Part shown: positions 48,273 to 56,490 of the stretch, piece by piece | Layout: each line of letters begins with the position of its first letter | Position numbering within the stretch: position 1 is the stretch's first letter | NCBI GenBank assembly: GCA_947175645.1 | Contig: CAMWNP010000016.1 | Location: 1 to 60,952 of the forward strand | Length of the DNA: 60,952 bases | Source of the DNA: an uncultured Porphyromonadaceae bacterium | GTDB taxonomy: Bacteria > Bacteroidota > Bacteroidia > Bacteroidales > Muribaculaceae | Direction: 5' to 3' | Program-made: the position numbers and the translations under genes | The notes under the pieces: generated by a model | The model's input: only the letters and a program-made list of their open reading frames with translations | Told to the model about the DNA's origin: nothing | Database searches by the model: none

Positions 48273-49721
48273 ATGAAAAAACTTGCTTTAACATTGAGCC
48301 TCGGGGTGGCACTGGCCGCACAGGCTGCCTCTCCGAAACTTGAAATCTACAGTGGGGAAAGAGACACGGTCTATTCCCCCTCACACTATGTAATTGCTGT
48401 AACCGACCCGGGCTGCAGCGCAACCATTAACGGTGAGGAAACCCATGTTTACAAGACCGGTTCTTTCGGACAGAAACTTACACTGAAACCGGGAAAGAAC
48501 CTCATCACCGTGAAGGTGGCTGACGGAAAGAAGAAAGCCGAGAAGAAGTTCAGCGTATTCTATGACACTGACCGTAAACCGGTAGCAGAACAGATACTTC
48601 CGGAAATCACCCGTCCGCTCATGCATCCGCTTGACATCACCACTCTGCCGGGCGCATACCTGCAGAACGGAAACGGGGGTGACCGCCTGGGAGGCTCAAA
48701 AATGGGTTTCCTGGTTGAGGATATTCCCATGACCGCCGTAGGTGAAACCGATGGCCTCTACAAGGTGCAACTATCCGACACACGCTATGCCTATCTCCCC
48801 AAGGAATATGCCAAAGAGGGTGGGGAAGGACGTTCTACCGTTAATTCCGGCTCATGGAGCATCATGAACATCGGTAATGCCGACCGCGTAACCGTTGCAT
48901 TGCCACGTCGTGTCCCTTACTATTACGTGACGGAACTTGACCCCTCTACTTTGAAAGTCTACCTTTTTGGTGTGACCAACAACTCAAACTGGATCACCCA
49001 GCGTAATCAGCCCGGAATGATTGATTATGTTGACTTCGCGCAGGATGAAAGCGACGTTCTGACCGTCATCATCCGTATGAAGGAGAGATATCAGTGGGGC
49101 TTCTCGGTAAACTATCAGGACAACAATATAGTCATTGACGTTCGTCACAGACCTGAATCCCTCGCACTCAAGGATCTTACCATAGGACTGGATGCCGGTC
49201 ACGGCGAGAAATATCTCGGCGCGGTTTCTCCATCAGGTCTGACTGAGAAAGAGGTGAACCTTGACATCGTAAAAAAAATAGCCGCCATGCTTGAGAGCGA
49301 AGGCGCGAAGGTAGTGCTCAGCCGTCCGGGTGACGACAATGTAAGTATGACCGAACGCAAGCGTATTTTCCGCGAGGCGGGAGTTGACCTGATGGTGTCA
49401 GTTCACAACAATGCATCGGGCGATCCTCTCGGTCCTATGGGAACCAGCGTCTATTACAAGCATCTCAGCAACCGTCCGCTGGCTAAAGCGCTCCACTCCT
49501 CCATGCTTTCACTGGGTGTGGCGGACTTCGGTCTGACCGGCAACTTCAATTTCTCGCTGAACGGTCCTACCGATTACCCCAACGCACTTGTCGAGGGGCT
49601 GTTCATGTCATCGCTTCCGGAGGAAGAAATGCTTGCCGATCCTGACTTCCGCACCAAAATGGCCGAGAAAGTTGTGGAAGGTATCAAGAACTATCTGAAG
49701 GAGGTGGAAAAATCACTCTGA
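48273..49721 (+). CDS. N-acetylmuramoyl-L-alanine amidase
   Basis: A 482-residue exported peptidoglycan amidase. A signal peptide ([18 protein letters not shown]) precedes ~250 residues of beta-rich N-terminal domains (one SH3-like around [16 protein letters not shown]) and an Amidase_3 domain (~305-480). Zinc and catalytic residues appear in [23 protein letters not shown] and ALVEGLF. It cleaves the amide between MurNAc and L-Ala during cell separation or turnover. Its TGA overlaps the thyA ATG (TGATG). Confidence 0.9.
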   Translation: MKKLALTLSLGVALAAQAASPKLEIYSGERDTVYSPSHYVIAVTDPGCSATINGEETHVYKTGSFGQKLTLKPGKNLITVKVADGKKKAEKKFSVFYDTDRKPVAEQILPEITRPLMHPLDITTLPGAYLQNGNGGDRLGGSKMGFLVEDIPMTAVGETDGLYKVQLSDTRYAYLPKEYAKEGGEGRSTVNSGSWSIMNIGNADRVTVALPRRVPYYYVTELDPSTLKVYLFGVTNNSNWITQRNQPGMIDYVDFAQDESDVLTVIIRMKERYQWGFSVNYQDNNIVIDVRHRPESLALKDLTIGLDAGHGEKYLGAVSPSGLTEKEVNLDIVKKIAAMLESEGAKVVLSRPGDDNVSMTERKRIFREAGVDLMVSVHNNASGDPLGPMGTSVYYKHLSNRPLAKALHSSMLSLGVADFGLTGNFNFSLNGPTDYPNALVEGLFMSSLPEEEMLADPDFRTKMAEKVVEGIKNYLKEVEKSL

Positions 49722-50515
49722 TGAAACAGTATCTTGACCTGTTACGACACATAATGGAGAACGGTACGGACAAAAGCGACCGAACCGGCACCGGCACACG
49801 CAGTGTGTTCGGCTATCAGATGCGTTTCAACCTTGAGGACGGGTTCCCGCTGCTGACCACCAAGAAACTCCATCTGAAATCCATAATCCATGAACTGCTC
49901 TGGTTCCTCAACGGTGACACCAACGTGAAGTATCTTCAGGAAAACGGGGTAAGGATATGGAACGAATGGGCCGATGAAAACGGTGACCTCGGGCATATCT
50001 ACGGCTATCAGTGGCGTTCATGGCCCGACTATGACGGAGGGTTCATTGACCAGATATCGCAGGCGGTGGATGATATAAAGAATAATCCTGACTCCCGCCG
50101 GATAATTGTCAGCGCATGGAATGTAGCAGACCTGCCAAATATGAAACTCCCTCCTTGTCACGCTTTCTTCCAGTTTTATGTGGCCGATGGCAAACTGTCG
50201 CTCCAGTTATATCAACGCTCGGCCGATTCATTTCTGGGGGTTCCGTTCAACATCGCATCATACGCTCTTCTGCTGCTTATGATGGCCCAGGTGACAGGTC
50301 TCAAGCCGGGAGAGTTTGTCCACACAACAGGTGATACACATATATATAATAATCACTTTGAACAGGTTGCCGAACAACTTACCCGCACACCACGTAAACT
50401 CCCGCGCATGAAACTCAACCCTGAGGTCAAGTCAATCTTCGATTTTAAATATGAAGATTTCACACTGGAGGATTACGATCCGCTTCCGCACATTGCGGCT
50501 AAGGTTTCGGTGTGA
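49721..50515 (+). CDS. thyA: Thymidylate synthase
   Basis: A 264-residue enzyme, the same length as E. coli ThyA, methylating dUMP to d[18 protein letters not shown], nucleophile Cys146 in [30 protein letters not shown] and the terminal KVSV are all present. folA does not follow it here; a sodium symporter does. Confidence 0.97.
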   Translation: MKQYLDLLRHIMENGTDKSDRTGTGTRSVFGYQMRFNLEDGFPLLTTKKLHLKSIIHELLWFLNGDTNVKYLQENGVRIWNEWADENGDLGHIYGYQWRSWPDYDGGFIDQISQAVDDIKNNPDSRRIIVSAWNVADLPNMKLPPCHAFFQFYVADGKLSLQLYQRSADSFLGVPFNIASYALLLLMMAQVTGLKPGEFVHTTGDTHIYNNHFEQVAEQLTRTPRKLPRMKLNPEVKSIFDFKYEDFTLEDYDPLPHIAAKVSV

Positions 50516-50551
50516 CAACAGCATTAATAAACCAATCATACATATTATAAT

Positions 50552-52027
50552 ATGCCATCAAATGCAATAATTACCATCCTGACCATAGCGGGCTACTTCC
50601 TGTTGTTGTTAGGAATATCATATTTCGCCTCACGTAAGAGCGACAACTCCACATTCTTCACCGGAAACCGGAAGACTCCATGGCCCTTAGTGGCCTTCGC
50701 AATGATCGGTGCAGCCATATCCGGCGTAACCTTTGTTTCCGTGCCCGGTATGGTTGTAGCCAAAGGATATGCCTATCTTCAGATGGTGCTCGGATTCATT
50801 GTGGGTTACTTCCTGATTGCAGCCGTGCTTGTCCCAATCTTCTATAAGCGAAACCTAATATCCATCTACGGCTATCTCGAGGAGCGTTTCGGAGCATTCA
50901 CCTACCGCACCGGAGCGTGGTTCTTCTTCATCAGCAAGATGCTCGGGGCCTCGGTCCGTTTCCTGGTGGTATGTGTGGTTCTCCAACTGGCCGTGTTCGG
51001 ACCGCTTCATCTGCCGTTTGAACTTAATGTGATAGTCACCATAGCCCTTATATGGCTTTATACGGTGCAGGGAGGTGTGAAAACCCTTATCTGGACAGAC
51101 ACCCTGAAGAGTTTCTGCCTCATAATGTCAGTGGTGCTCTGCATCTACTTCATTTCGCAGAATCTTCACTTCTCGTTCGCCGACATGTACAAACATGTCA
51201 CAGAACACCCCACGGCTCAGATGTTCTTCTTCGATGATCCAAAGGCCGAGACCTACTTCTGGAAGCAGTTCATTGCCGGGGTGTTCATGGCCATTGCCAC
51301 CAATGGTCTGGACCAGGATATGATGCAGCGCAACCTTGCATGTAAAGACTCGCGCGAAAGCCAGAAGAATATGATTGTCAGCGGAATACTGCAATTTTTC
51401 GTGGTAGCGCTCTTCCTAATTCTGGGTACCATGCTGGTAATCTTCCTTGACACAAAGGGTATTGCACGACCTGAAAAAACCGACGGAATATTCCAGATGG
51501 TTGCTTTCCATGACGAGATGCCGCTGGTAGTGGGAATACTGTTTATCCTCGGGCTTATTGCCGCGGCTTACTCAGCAGCCGGCTCCGCACTGACCTCACT
51601 GACCACCTCATTCACCGTAGACCTGCTCGGGGCACACAAAAAGCATGCTGATGACAAACTGGCCCGCGTGCGCAAGCGTGTTCATGTGGCTATGTCTGTG
51701 GTTATGGGTTTGGTTATCATAGGATTCTACTACTTGAGTAACGAAGATGCCATAAGTGCTGTTTATACACTCGCTTCCTACACCTACGGACCCATTCTCG
51801 GTCTGTTCGTTTTCGGTCTTTTCTTCAAGAAACCTGTACATGACAAACTTGTTCCCGTGGTATGTATCCTTGCGCCCGCAATCTCATGGATTATCCAGTG
51901 GTGGCTTAACCATGCTTTTGGCTACAAAACCAGTTTCGAACTATTGCTTATCAATGCCGGAGTGACCGCTCTGGGTCTGATGCTCCTGACAATAGGAAAG
52001 AAGCAGCCCTCGGCAAAAGAAGCGTAA
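50552..52027 (+). CDS. Sodium:solute symporter (SSS family)
   Basis: A 491-residue inner-membrane protein with about 13 helices. SSS-type features include FFTGNRKTPWPLVAFAMIGAAISG at helix 2, GYLEERFGAFTYRTGAWFFF, QDMMQRNLACKDSRESQKN and AAAYSAAGSALTSLTTSF, a helix region that carries Na2-site Ser/Thr. The substrate is not predictable; sugars, sialic acids or amino acids occur in relatives. 36 bases after thyA and 9 before the WYL regulator. Confidence 0.9.
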   Translation: MPSNAIITILTIAGYFLLLLGISYFASRKSDNSTFFTGNRKTPWPLVAFAMIGAAISGVTFVSVPGMVVAKGYAYLQMVLGFIVGYFLIAAVLVPIFYKRNLISIYGYLEERFGAFTYRTGAWFFFISKMLGASVRFLVVCVVLQLAVFGPLHLPFELNVIVTIALIWLYTVQGGVKTLIWTDTLKSFCLIMSVVLCIYFISQNLHFSFADMYKHVTEHPTAQMFFFDDPKAETYFWKQFIAGVFMAIATNGLDQDMMQRNLACKDSRESQKNMIVSGILQFFVVALFLILGTMLVIFLDTKGIARPEKTDGIFQMVAFHDEMPLVVGILFILGLIAAAYSAAGSALTSLTTSFTVDLLGAHKKHADDKLARVRKRVHVAMSVVMGLVIIGFYYLSNEDAISAVYTLASYTYGPILGLFVFGLFFKKPVHDKLVPVVCILAPAISWIIQWWLNHAFGYKTSFELLLINAGVTALGLMLLTIGKKQPSAKEA

Positions 52028-52036
52028 AAAAAGGAT

Positions 52037-52924
52037 ATGTCACAGTTGAACAGTGCTCTGTGGCTGATGGATACCATCAGAAAATACGGGCGTATAACAT
52101 TGGCAGAAATAAGTCGCAGATGGCTCGACTCTCCGGTTTCGGAGGGTCGGCCGCTTCCGCGACGTTCGTTTCACAATTATCGTACCGCTGCGGAAAAACT
52201 GTTCAATGTAACCATTGACTGCGATTCATCAACCTATGAATATTTCATCCGGTCTGACCGCGACAGCGGCAGTAAGGTGGGCGACTGGCTCCTGAACTCA
52301 TCCGCTATCAACAGTGTGCTGAGCGATGCGCAGGAAGTATCCTCGAGAATACTTTTTGAGGATGTGCCATCTGCCCGTGAGTATCTTCATCAGGTGGTGG
52401 ATGCCTTAAAGGCTGACCGTCAGATAAGATTCTCATATCATTCCTACAGCAGATTCGAGCCTACACCGGATGTTATCATCGAGCCTTACTTCCTGAAGAT
52501 TTTCCGCCAGAGATGGTATGTTACGGGAAGAAATATTCGTGAGCGCGCCATAAAGACATACGCTCTTGACCGCATGACTGACGTGAAACTGCTTGATTCT
52601 CAGTTCCGGTTGCCTGACAATTTCAATGCGGAAGTGTTCTGCATCAACACCTTTGGAGTAATCTTCAATAACTCAAAAATCGTTGAGGTCACACTGCGGG
52701 CCGATGAACGTCAGGCCAAGTATATGCGCGCTCTTCCACTGCACCACACCCAGAAGGAAATAGTCAGTAACGGTTTCTCCCTGTTCAAATATGAACTCAG
52801 ACTGACACCTGACTTTGTCAGCGAAATTCTTTCCTATGGCCCGCGCGTCACCGTCATCGCTCCCGATGATCTTAAGATAATGGTGAAAACCCAACTTAAG
52901 GAAGCCTTGCGCAACTACGAATAA
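52037..52924 (+). CDS. WYL-domain transcriptional regulator
   Basis: A 295-residue regulator. The N-terminal helical part (1-~100, LMDTIRKYGRITLAEISRRW) is a winged-helix candidate. The WYL domain (~125-205) has IRFSYHSYSR, EPYFLKIFRQRWYVTGRN and TYALDRMTDVKLLD. A C-terminal WCX-type extension follows. WYL domains bind ligands or nucleic acid and often control stress or defence genes. Immediately downstream of a symporter, which it could regulate (inference). Confidence 0.85.
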   Translation: MSQLNSALWLMDTIRKYGRITLAEISRRWLDSPVSEGRPLPRRSFHNYRTAAEKLFNVTIDCDSSTYEYFIRSDRDSGSKVGDWLLNSSAINSVLSDAQEVSSRILFEDVPSAREYLHQVVDALKADRQIRFSYHSYSRFEPTPDVIIEPYFLKIFRQRWYVTGRNIRERAIKTYALDRMTDVKLLDSQFRLPDNFNAEVFCINTFGVIFNNSKIVEVTLRADERQAKYMRALPLHHTQKEIVSNGFSLFKYELRLTPDFVSEILSYGPRVTVIAPDDLKIMVKTQLKEALRNYE

Positions 52925-52965
52925 TCACGCGGGAAAGTGTGGACTCCCCGCAGATTCAGACAAGA

Positions 52966-53125
52966 CGGTGTGTCATATTAAGCCATCTGCGTCGTTGCTT
53001 TCGGAAGCGGCTTAGGTCACATACTTAGGCATGCTCCCATCAGCCTCATCCTCAGCGCCTTGCATCTGACCTATTCTGACAAACCTAAAAAGGGTATGAC
53101 AAAATTTTTTGCCACACCCTTTTTT
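52966..53125. repeat. Gene-terminal repeat, copy 3
   Basis: A 160-bp copy. The hairpin here is AAAAAGGGTATG/CCACACCCTTTTT-like with one mismatch (53090-53125), 29 bases after the dcp stop, then the conserved block, ending CGGTGTGTCATATTAAG at 52966. It separates convergent WYL and M3 peptidase genes. Confidence 0.86.
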
Positions 53126-53154
53126 AAGTTATCAGGTAATATGCCTGATGTCAA

Positions 53155-55278
53155 TTATTTGATCAGACCGCGGTTGCGAAGGAGCGCATCCGGACTGGGT
53201 TTGTGTCCGCGGAAACGTTCGTAGAGAACCATGGGATCTTCGCTGTCACCCGCTTCAAGTACGTTTTTCTTGAAAGATGCTGCGGTTTCGGGGTCAAAGA
53301 TACCCTTTTCCTTGAATAGTTCAAATCCATCGCAGTCCAGAACCTCTGCCCACAGGTAAGTGTAGTAGCCTGAGGCATAGCCGTCAGAGCCGAAGATATG
53401 CTTGAAGTACGGTGAGCGGTAGCGGTACTGAACCTGTTCCGGTTTGTTGAGTTTGTTGGCTACCTTAGCCTCGAACGCCATCACGTCAATGGTGTCGTTG
53501 GGGTTGTTGAGTTTACCATACTGGAGGTCAAGCAGTGCTGCTCCAACAAGTTCTGTAGTTGTGAATCCCTGGTTGTGGGTTGATGCGGCTTCAAGTTTGG
53601 CAATCATCTCGTCAGGAATAACTTCACCTGTTTTGTAATGCTTGGCATAGACCTTAAGAAGTTCTGGTTCCATTGCCCAGTGTTCGTGGATCTGAGAAGG
53701 GAGTTCAACGAAATCACGGTCAACATTTGTACCGCTTTGTGAGCGCAGGGCCACCTGTGTCAGCATACCGTGCAGACCATGACCGAACTCATGGAACATT
53801 GTCTCCACTTCGTCAAGGGTGAGCAATGCGGGGGTGTCACCTACAGGTTTTGAGAAATTTCCTACATTATATATAATAGGACGTGAGGATTTGCCGTCCC
53901 CGTCTTTCCATTCACCCTTGAACTCGCTCATCCAGGCACCCTGGCGTTTTGAAGCGCGGGGGAAGTAGTCGGTCATGAACACGGCCACGTGGTTGCCTTC
54001 GGCATCTTTGACGTCATAGACTTTAACTTCGGGATTGTATTTGGGGGCATCAGGCATTTCGGTGAATGTGACACCATAGAGTTTCTGTGCCATAGTGAAG
54101 ATACCGTTGCGGACGGAATCCAGCGGGAAGTATTCGCGTACTTTGCTTTCTTCAAGGTCATACTTTTTCTGACGAACCTTTTCAGCGTAGTAATAGTAAT
54201 CGTAAGGGGCGATGGTGAATGTGTTTCCTTCCTCGTTGGCGAGAGACTGCATTTCAGCAACTTCTTCGTTTACGCGGGCGATTGCCGGAGTCCATATTTT
54301 CATCAGGAGGTTCTCGGCGCTCTCAATTTTGCCTGCCATAACGTTCTCGGTCATGTATGAACCATAGTTCTCATAGCCCAGCAAAGAGGCTTTTTTTGCG
54401 CGTGCCTGGAGTATTTTGTTGATTACCGGGGCATTGTCATATTTTCCTGATGATGCCAGAGAGGTGTAGCCTTCGTACATCTGGCGGCGCAGGTCACGTG
54501 AATCGGCATACTGAAGAACCGGCAGACGGCTGGGAGCATGCAGGGTGAATACCCATTTCCCTTCCATGCCGCGTGCTTTGGCCTCTTCGGCAGCCACGGC
54601 GATGTTTGACTCGGGCAGACCCGCCAGTTCTGATTCATTTTCTACAACAATGGCGAATTCATTTGTTGCATCAAGCAGATTCTTGTTGAACTTCTGGTAG
54701 AGACCGGTGAGTTCGGTGTTGAGAGCCTTAAGTTGTTCTTTGTCCGCGTCAGAGAGAAGGGCTCCGTTGCGTACGAATGATTTGTAGTAGGAGTTTACGG
54801 CGCGTTTTTCTTCAGGAGCCAACTGAAGAGAGTCGGCGTTGTCATGAAGATATTTGATGCGCTCGAAAAGACGGGGATTCATTGAAATCTCATCATTGTG
54901 GGCTGAGAGCGCAGGCTCGAATTCCTCGGCTACGGCTACTAATTCATCCGATGAATCGCTCTCCGTGAGGGCGAAGAAAACATGAGTCACCTTGTCAAGA
55001 ATCTCACTTGACTCCTCCAGTGCAAGAATTGTGTTGTCAAAAGTGATTTCTTCCTGTGACAGAATAGAGTCAATGGCAGCGTTCTGCTGCTCGATACCTG
55101 CCTGAAGGGCCGGCATGTAGTGCTCTGTTTTGATTTTGTCGAACGGAGGAATCTCATAGGGTGTGTCATAAGCGGAAAGGAACGGATTTTCCTCGGTTTT
55201 CTTACCGTCACACCCGGTTGTCAGGAGCGCTGCTCCAAGCGAACATACTGCCGCCATAATTAAAAATTTCTGTTTCAT
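53155..55278 (-). CDS. dcp: M3-family peptidyl-dipeptidase, lipoprotein
   Basis: A 707-residue zinc peptidase. A lipoprotein signal with TTGC lipobox (Cys23) leads into a helical M3 fold. The active site FHEFGHGLHGML (~residue 490) is HExxH-type HEFGH, with the distal Glu expected in the following helix (TTELVGAALLD region). Dcp enzymes remove C-terminal dipeptides, here probably in the periplasm. Monocistronic, followed by repeat copy 3. Confidence 0.92.
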   Translation of the reverse strand: MKQKFLIMAAVCSLGAALLTTGCDGKKTEENPFLSAYDTPYEIPPFDKIKTEHYMPALQAGIEQQNAAIDSILSQEEITFDNTILALEESSEILDKVTHVFFALTESDSSDELVAVAEEFEPALSAHNDEISMNPRLFERIKYLHDNADSLQLAPEEKRAVNSYYKSFVRNGALLSDADKEQLKALNTELTGLYQKFNKNLLDATNEFAIVVENESELAGLPESNIAVAAEEAKARGMEGKWVFTLHAPSRLPVLQYADSRDLRRQMYEGYTSLASSGKYDNAPVINKILQARAKKASLLGYENYGSYMTENVMAGKIESAENLLMKIWTPAIARVNEEVAEMQSLANEEGNTFTIAPYDYYYYAEKVRQKKYDLEESKVREYFPLDSVRNGIFTMAQKLYGVTFTEMPDAPKYNPEVKVYDVKDAEGNHVAVFMTDYFPRASKRQGAWMSEFKGEWKDGDGKSSRPIIYNVGNFSKPVGDTPALLTLDEVETMFHEFGHGLHGMLTQVALRSQSGTNVDRDFVELPSQIHEHWAMEPELLKVYAKHYKTGEVIPDEMIAKLEAASTHNQGFTTTELVGAALLDLQYGKLNNPNDTIDVMAFEAKVANKLNKPEQVQYRYRSPYFKHIFGSDGYASGYYTYLWAEVLDCDGFELFKEKGIFDPETAASFKKNVLEAGDSEDPMVLYERFRGHKPSPDALLRNRGLIK

Positions 55279-55312
55279 TTGTCAATTATATGATTTATTT
55301 TGCTTATCTTTG
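55278..55312 (+). promoter_or_regulatory. Promoter of a small transcription unit
   Basis: TATCTTTG (55305-55312), an exact TAnnTTTG, with TTTG at 55278-55281 (23-base spacing, longer than usual). It faces away from dcp into the 55.3-55.6 kb interval. Confidence 0.5.
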
Positions 55313-55415
55313 CAGCCTTAATTCATCTGAACCTTTTCCTGAGCGGTTTGTTATTATGACATAACCGCACCAAAAAGGGATGTATATTTTTAAGTTTAAC
55401 TAAAATTCGTTAGTT

Positions 55416-55487
55416 ATGAAAAAGTTAATCAAACGTGCAGTTGAATGGTATTTCACCACCTGCTCATCAATTTACACGAATGATTGA
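55416..55487 (+). CDS. 23-residue peptide ORF
   Basis: ATG at 55416, TGA at 55485. The peptide begins MKKLIKRAVEWYF and ends SSIYTND: a basic amphipathic helix then a polar tail with one Cys. It is the only ATG-initiated frame of note within a transcript with its own promoter and terminator. The size and composition fit a membrane-associated small protein or a leader peptide. Not recognised. Confidence 0.4.
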   Translation: MKKLIKRAVEWYFTTCSSIYTND

Positions 55488-55532
55488 ATGTAGACTCGGT
55501 CTATATTAGAAAAATTAAGTGGAACATTTAAC

Positions 55533-55562
55533 GCTATCCGGAATGAGGATAGCATTTTTTTT
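55533..55562 (+). terminator. Terminator of the small transcript
   Basis: A perfect 7-bp stem GCTATCC/GGATAGC with a 7-base loop followed by eight T residues. Only plus-strand transcripts gain a T run, so it does not serve the minus-strand gene beside it. Confidence 0.85.
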
Positions 55563-55571
55563 GTCCTCCGG

Positions 55572-56279
55572 TCAGTTCACCGTGAAATTCTTCGACTTGA
55601 GACAGGTGTTGCCATACCACACCTCAAGCCGGTAATTGCCCGGTTCCCAGGTGCCGGGATCGCTCCATCCCCAACCGGTCAGTTCCATAGATTGATTAGG
55701 ACCGCTTTCTATGGTCACATCCATTGACTGGCTGAATCCTGCAGGAGATGATGAACCCGTGCGGATGGAGCCGTCAGGCTGAAACCATTTGGTCTTGAGG
55801 GTACGTGAGCCGTCGACTATCCCGTAGTATTTCACTTTGGGGCGAAGATATTCGGCGCTGGATGAATACAGTGTGGTTCCGTAGTCAGTAATCAGTTCGT
55901 TGTTCTGATGCACGTTACCGATTTCAATATCGTTGATGATAAGGGGGAACGAAGAACCTATCCGTTCGGTGAGCGACTGCAGCGCCTCCTCGGTTTCCTG
56001 TCTGTCTGACTCGGCCTGCTTGTAGGCGAACTCGAGGTTAGAGACCTGGTCTGAAAGAGCATCGTTCTGCTCCGACAGTTCTGCTGCTCCTATACCCATC
56101 AGCAGGATTAAGATCATGCTTACTAAAAAAAGAAACCCGAGAATTCCTATAGTTATCCAGTATCCGGCAGTGGATTTATGCTTTTCAACGATGCGGTCCA
56201 CATAAACAACCTGCGTTTCCTGTACCGGTGGTTGCACAGGATCAAATTGGCTGGTTCCTCCTATTTCGAACTCCGACAT
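55572..56279 (-). CDS. Membrane-anchored coiled-coil protein with beta C-terminus
   Basis: A 235-residue protein. A cytosolic N-terminus rich in Pro/Gln/Val (~1-35), one transmembrane helix (YWITIGILGFLFLVSMILILL, shown in part), a coiled coil (~68-105) and a C-terminal beta domain (~110-235, LIINDIEIGNVHQNNELI, WEPGNYRLEVWYGN). The beta part resembles small Ig-like domains, but I do not recognise the family. The ATG at 56279 is chosen; the frame extends to 56336 with unconvincing residues. Confidence 0.65.
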   Translation of the reverse strand: MSEFEIGGTSQFDPVQPPVQETQVVYVDRIVEKHKSTAGYWITIGILGFLFLVSMILILLMGIGAAELSEQNDALSDQVSNLEFAYKQAESDRQETEEALQSLTERIGSSFPLIINDIEIGNVHQNNELITDYGTTLYSSSAEYLRPKVKYYGIVDGSRTLKTKWFQPDGSIRTGSSSPAGFSQSMDVTIESGPNQSMELTGWGWSDPGTWEPGNYRLEVWYGNTCLKSKNFTVN

Positions 56280-56356
56280 GGTAGATGAAAAATTAAAATT
56301 AGAAACGAAAAAAAAGTGTAGTTGCTTGATGCACAAGCCTTTTTAAATATTTTTCA

Positions 56357-56364
56357 CAAAGATA
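56357..56364 (-). promoter_or_regulatory. -7 box of the coiled-coil membrane protein gene
   Basis: TATCTTTG on the minus strand, 78 bases before the ATG at 56279. Confidence 0.5.
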
Positions 56365-56389
56365 GCATATTTTTTTTGAATATCCGATG

Positions 56390-56397
56390 TAACTTTG
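56390..56397 (+). promoter_or_regulatory. -7 box of the M16 protease gene
   Basis: TAACTTTG, 94 bases before the ATG at 56491. It forms a divergent pair with the minus-strand box at 56357-56364. Confidence 0.55.
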
Positions 56398-56490
56398 TGC
56401 TAAAATTTGCGTCAAACAAATCAAAAGGGTAAGTTTAGCACCCTTGACCGTAATAAGGCAGAAATAATTACATTTTAACTATTATAAATC

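Larger units (their letters stand above)
55319..55562 (+). ncRNA. Candidate small transcript with a tiny ORF
   Basis: A plus-strand unit bounded by a consensus promoter and a strong terminator, ~245 nt. It contains a hairpin GCGGTT...AACCGC (55352-55378), the 23-codon ORF and a TAGAC/GTCTA hairpin (~55492-55504). It could be a small RNA, a small-protein mRNA, or both. No known RNA family was recognised. Confidence 0.45.

Noticed and set aside
49721-50515. thyA-folA operon
   Set aside because: No dihydrofolate reductase follows thyA in this window; the next gene is a sodium symporter.
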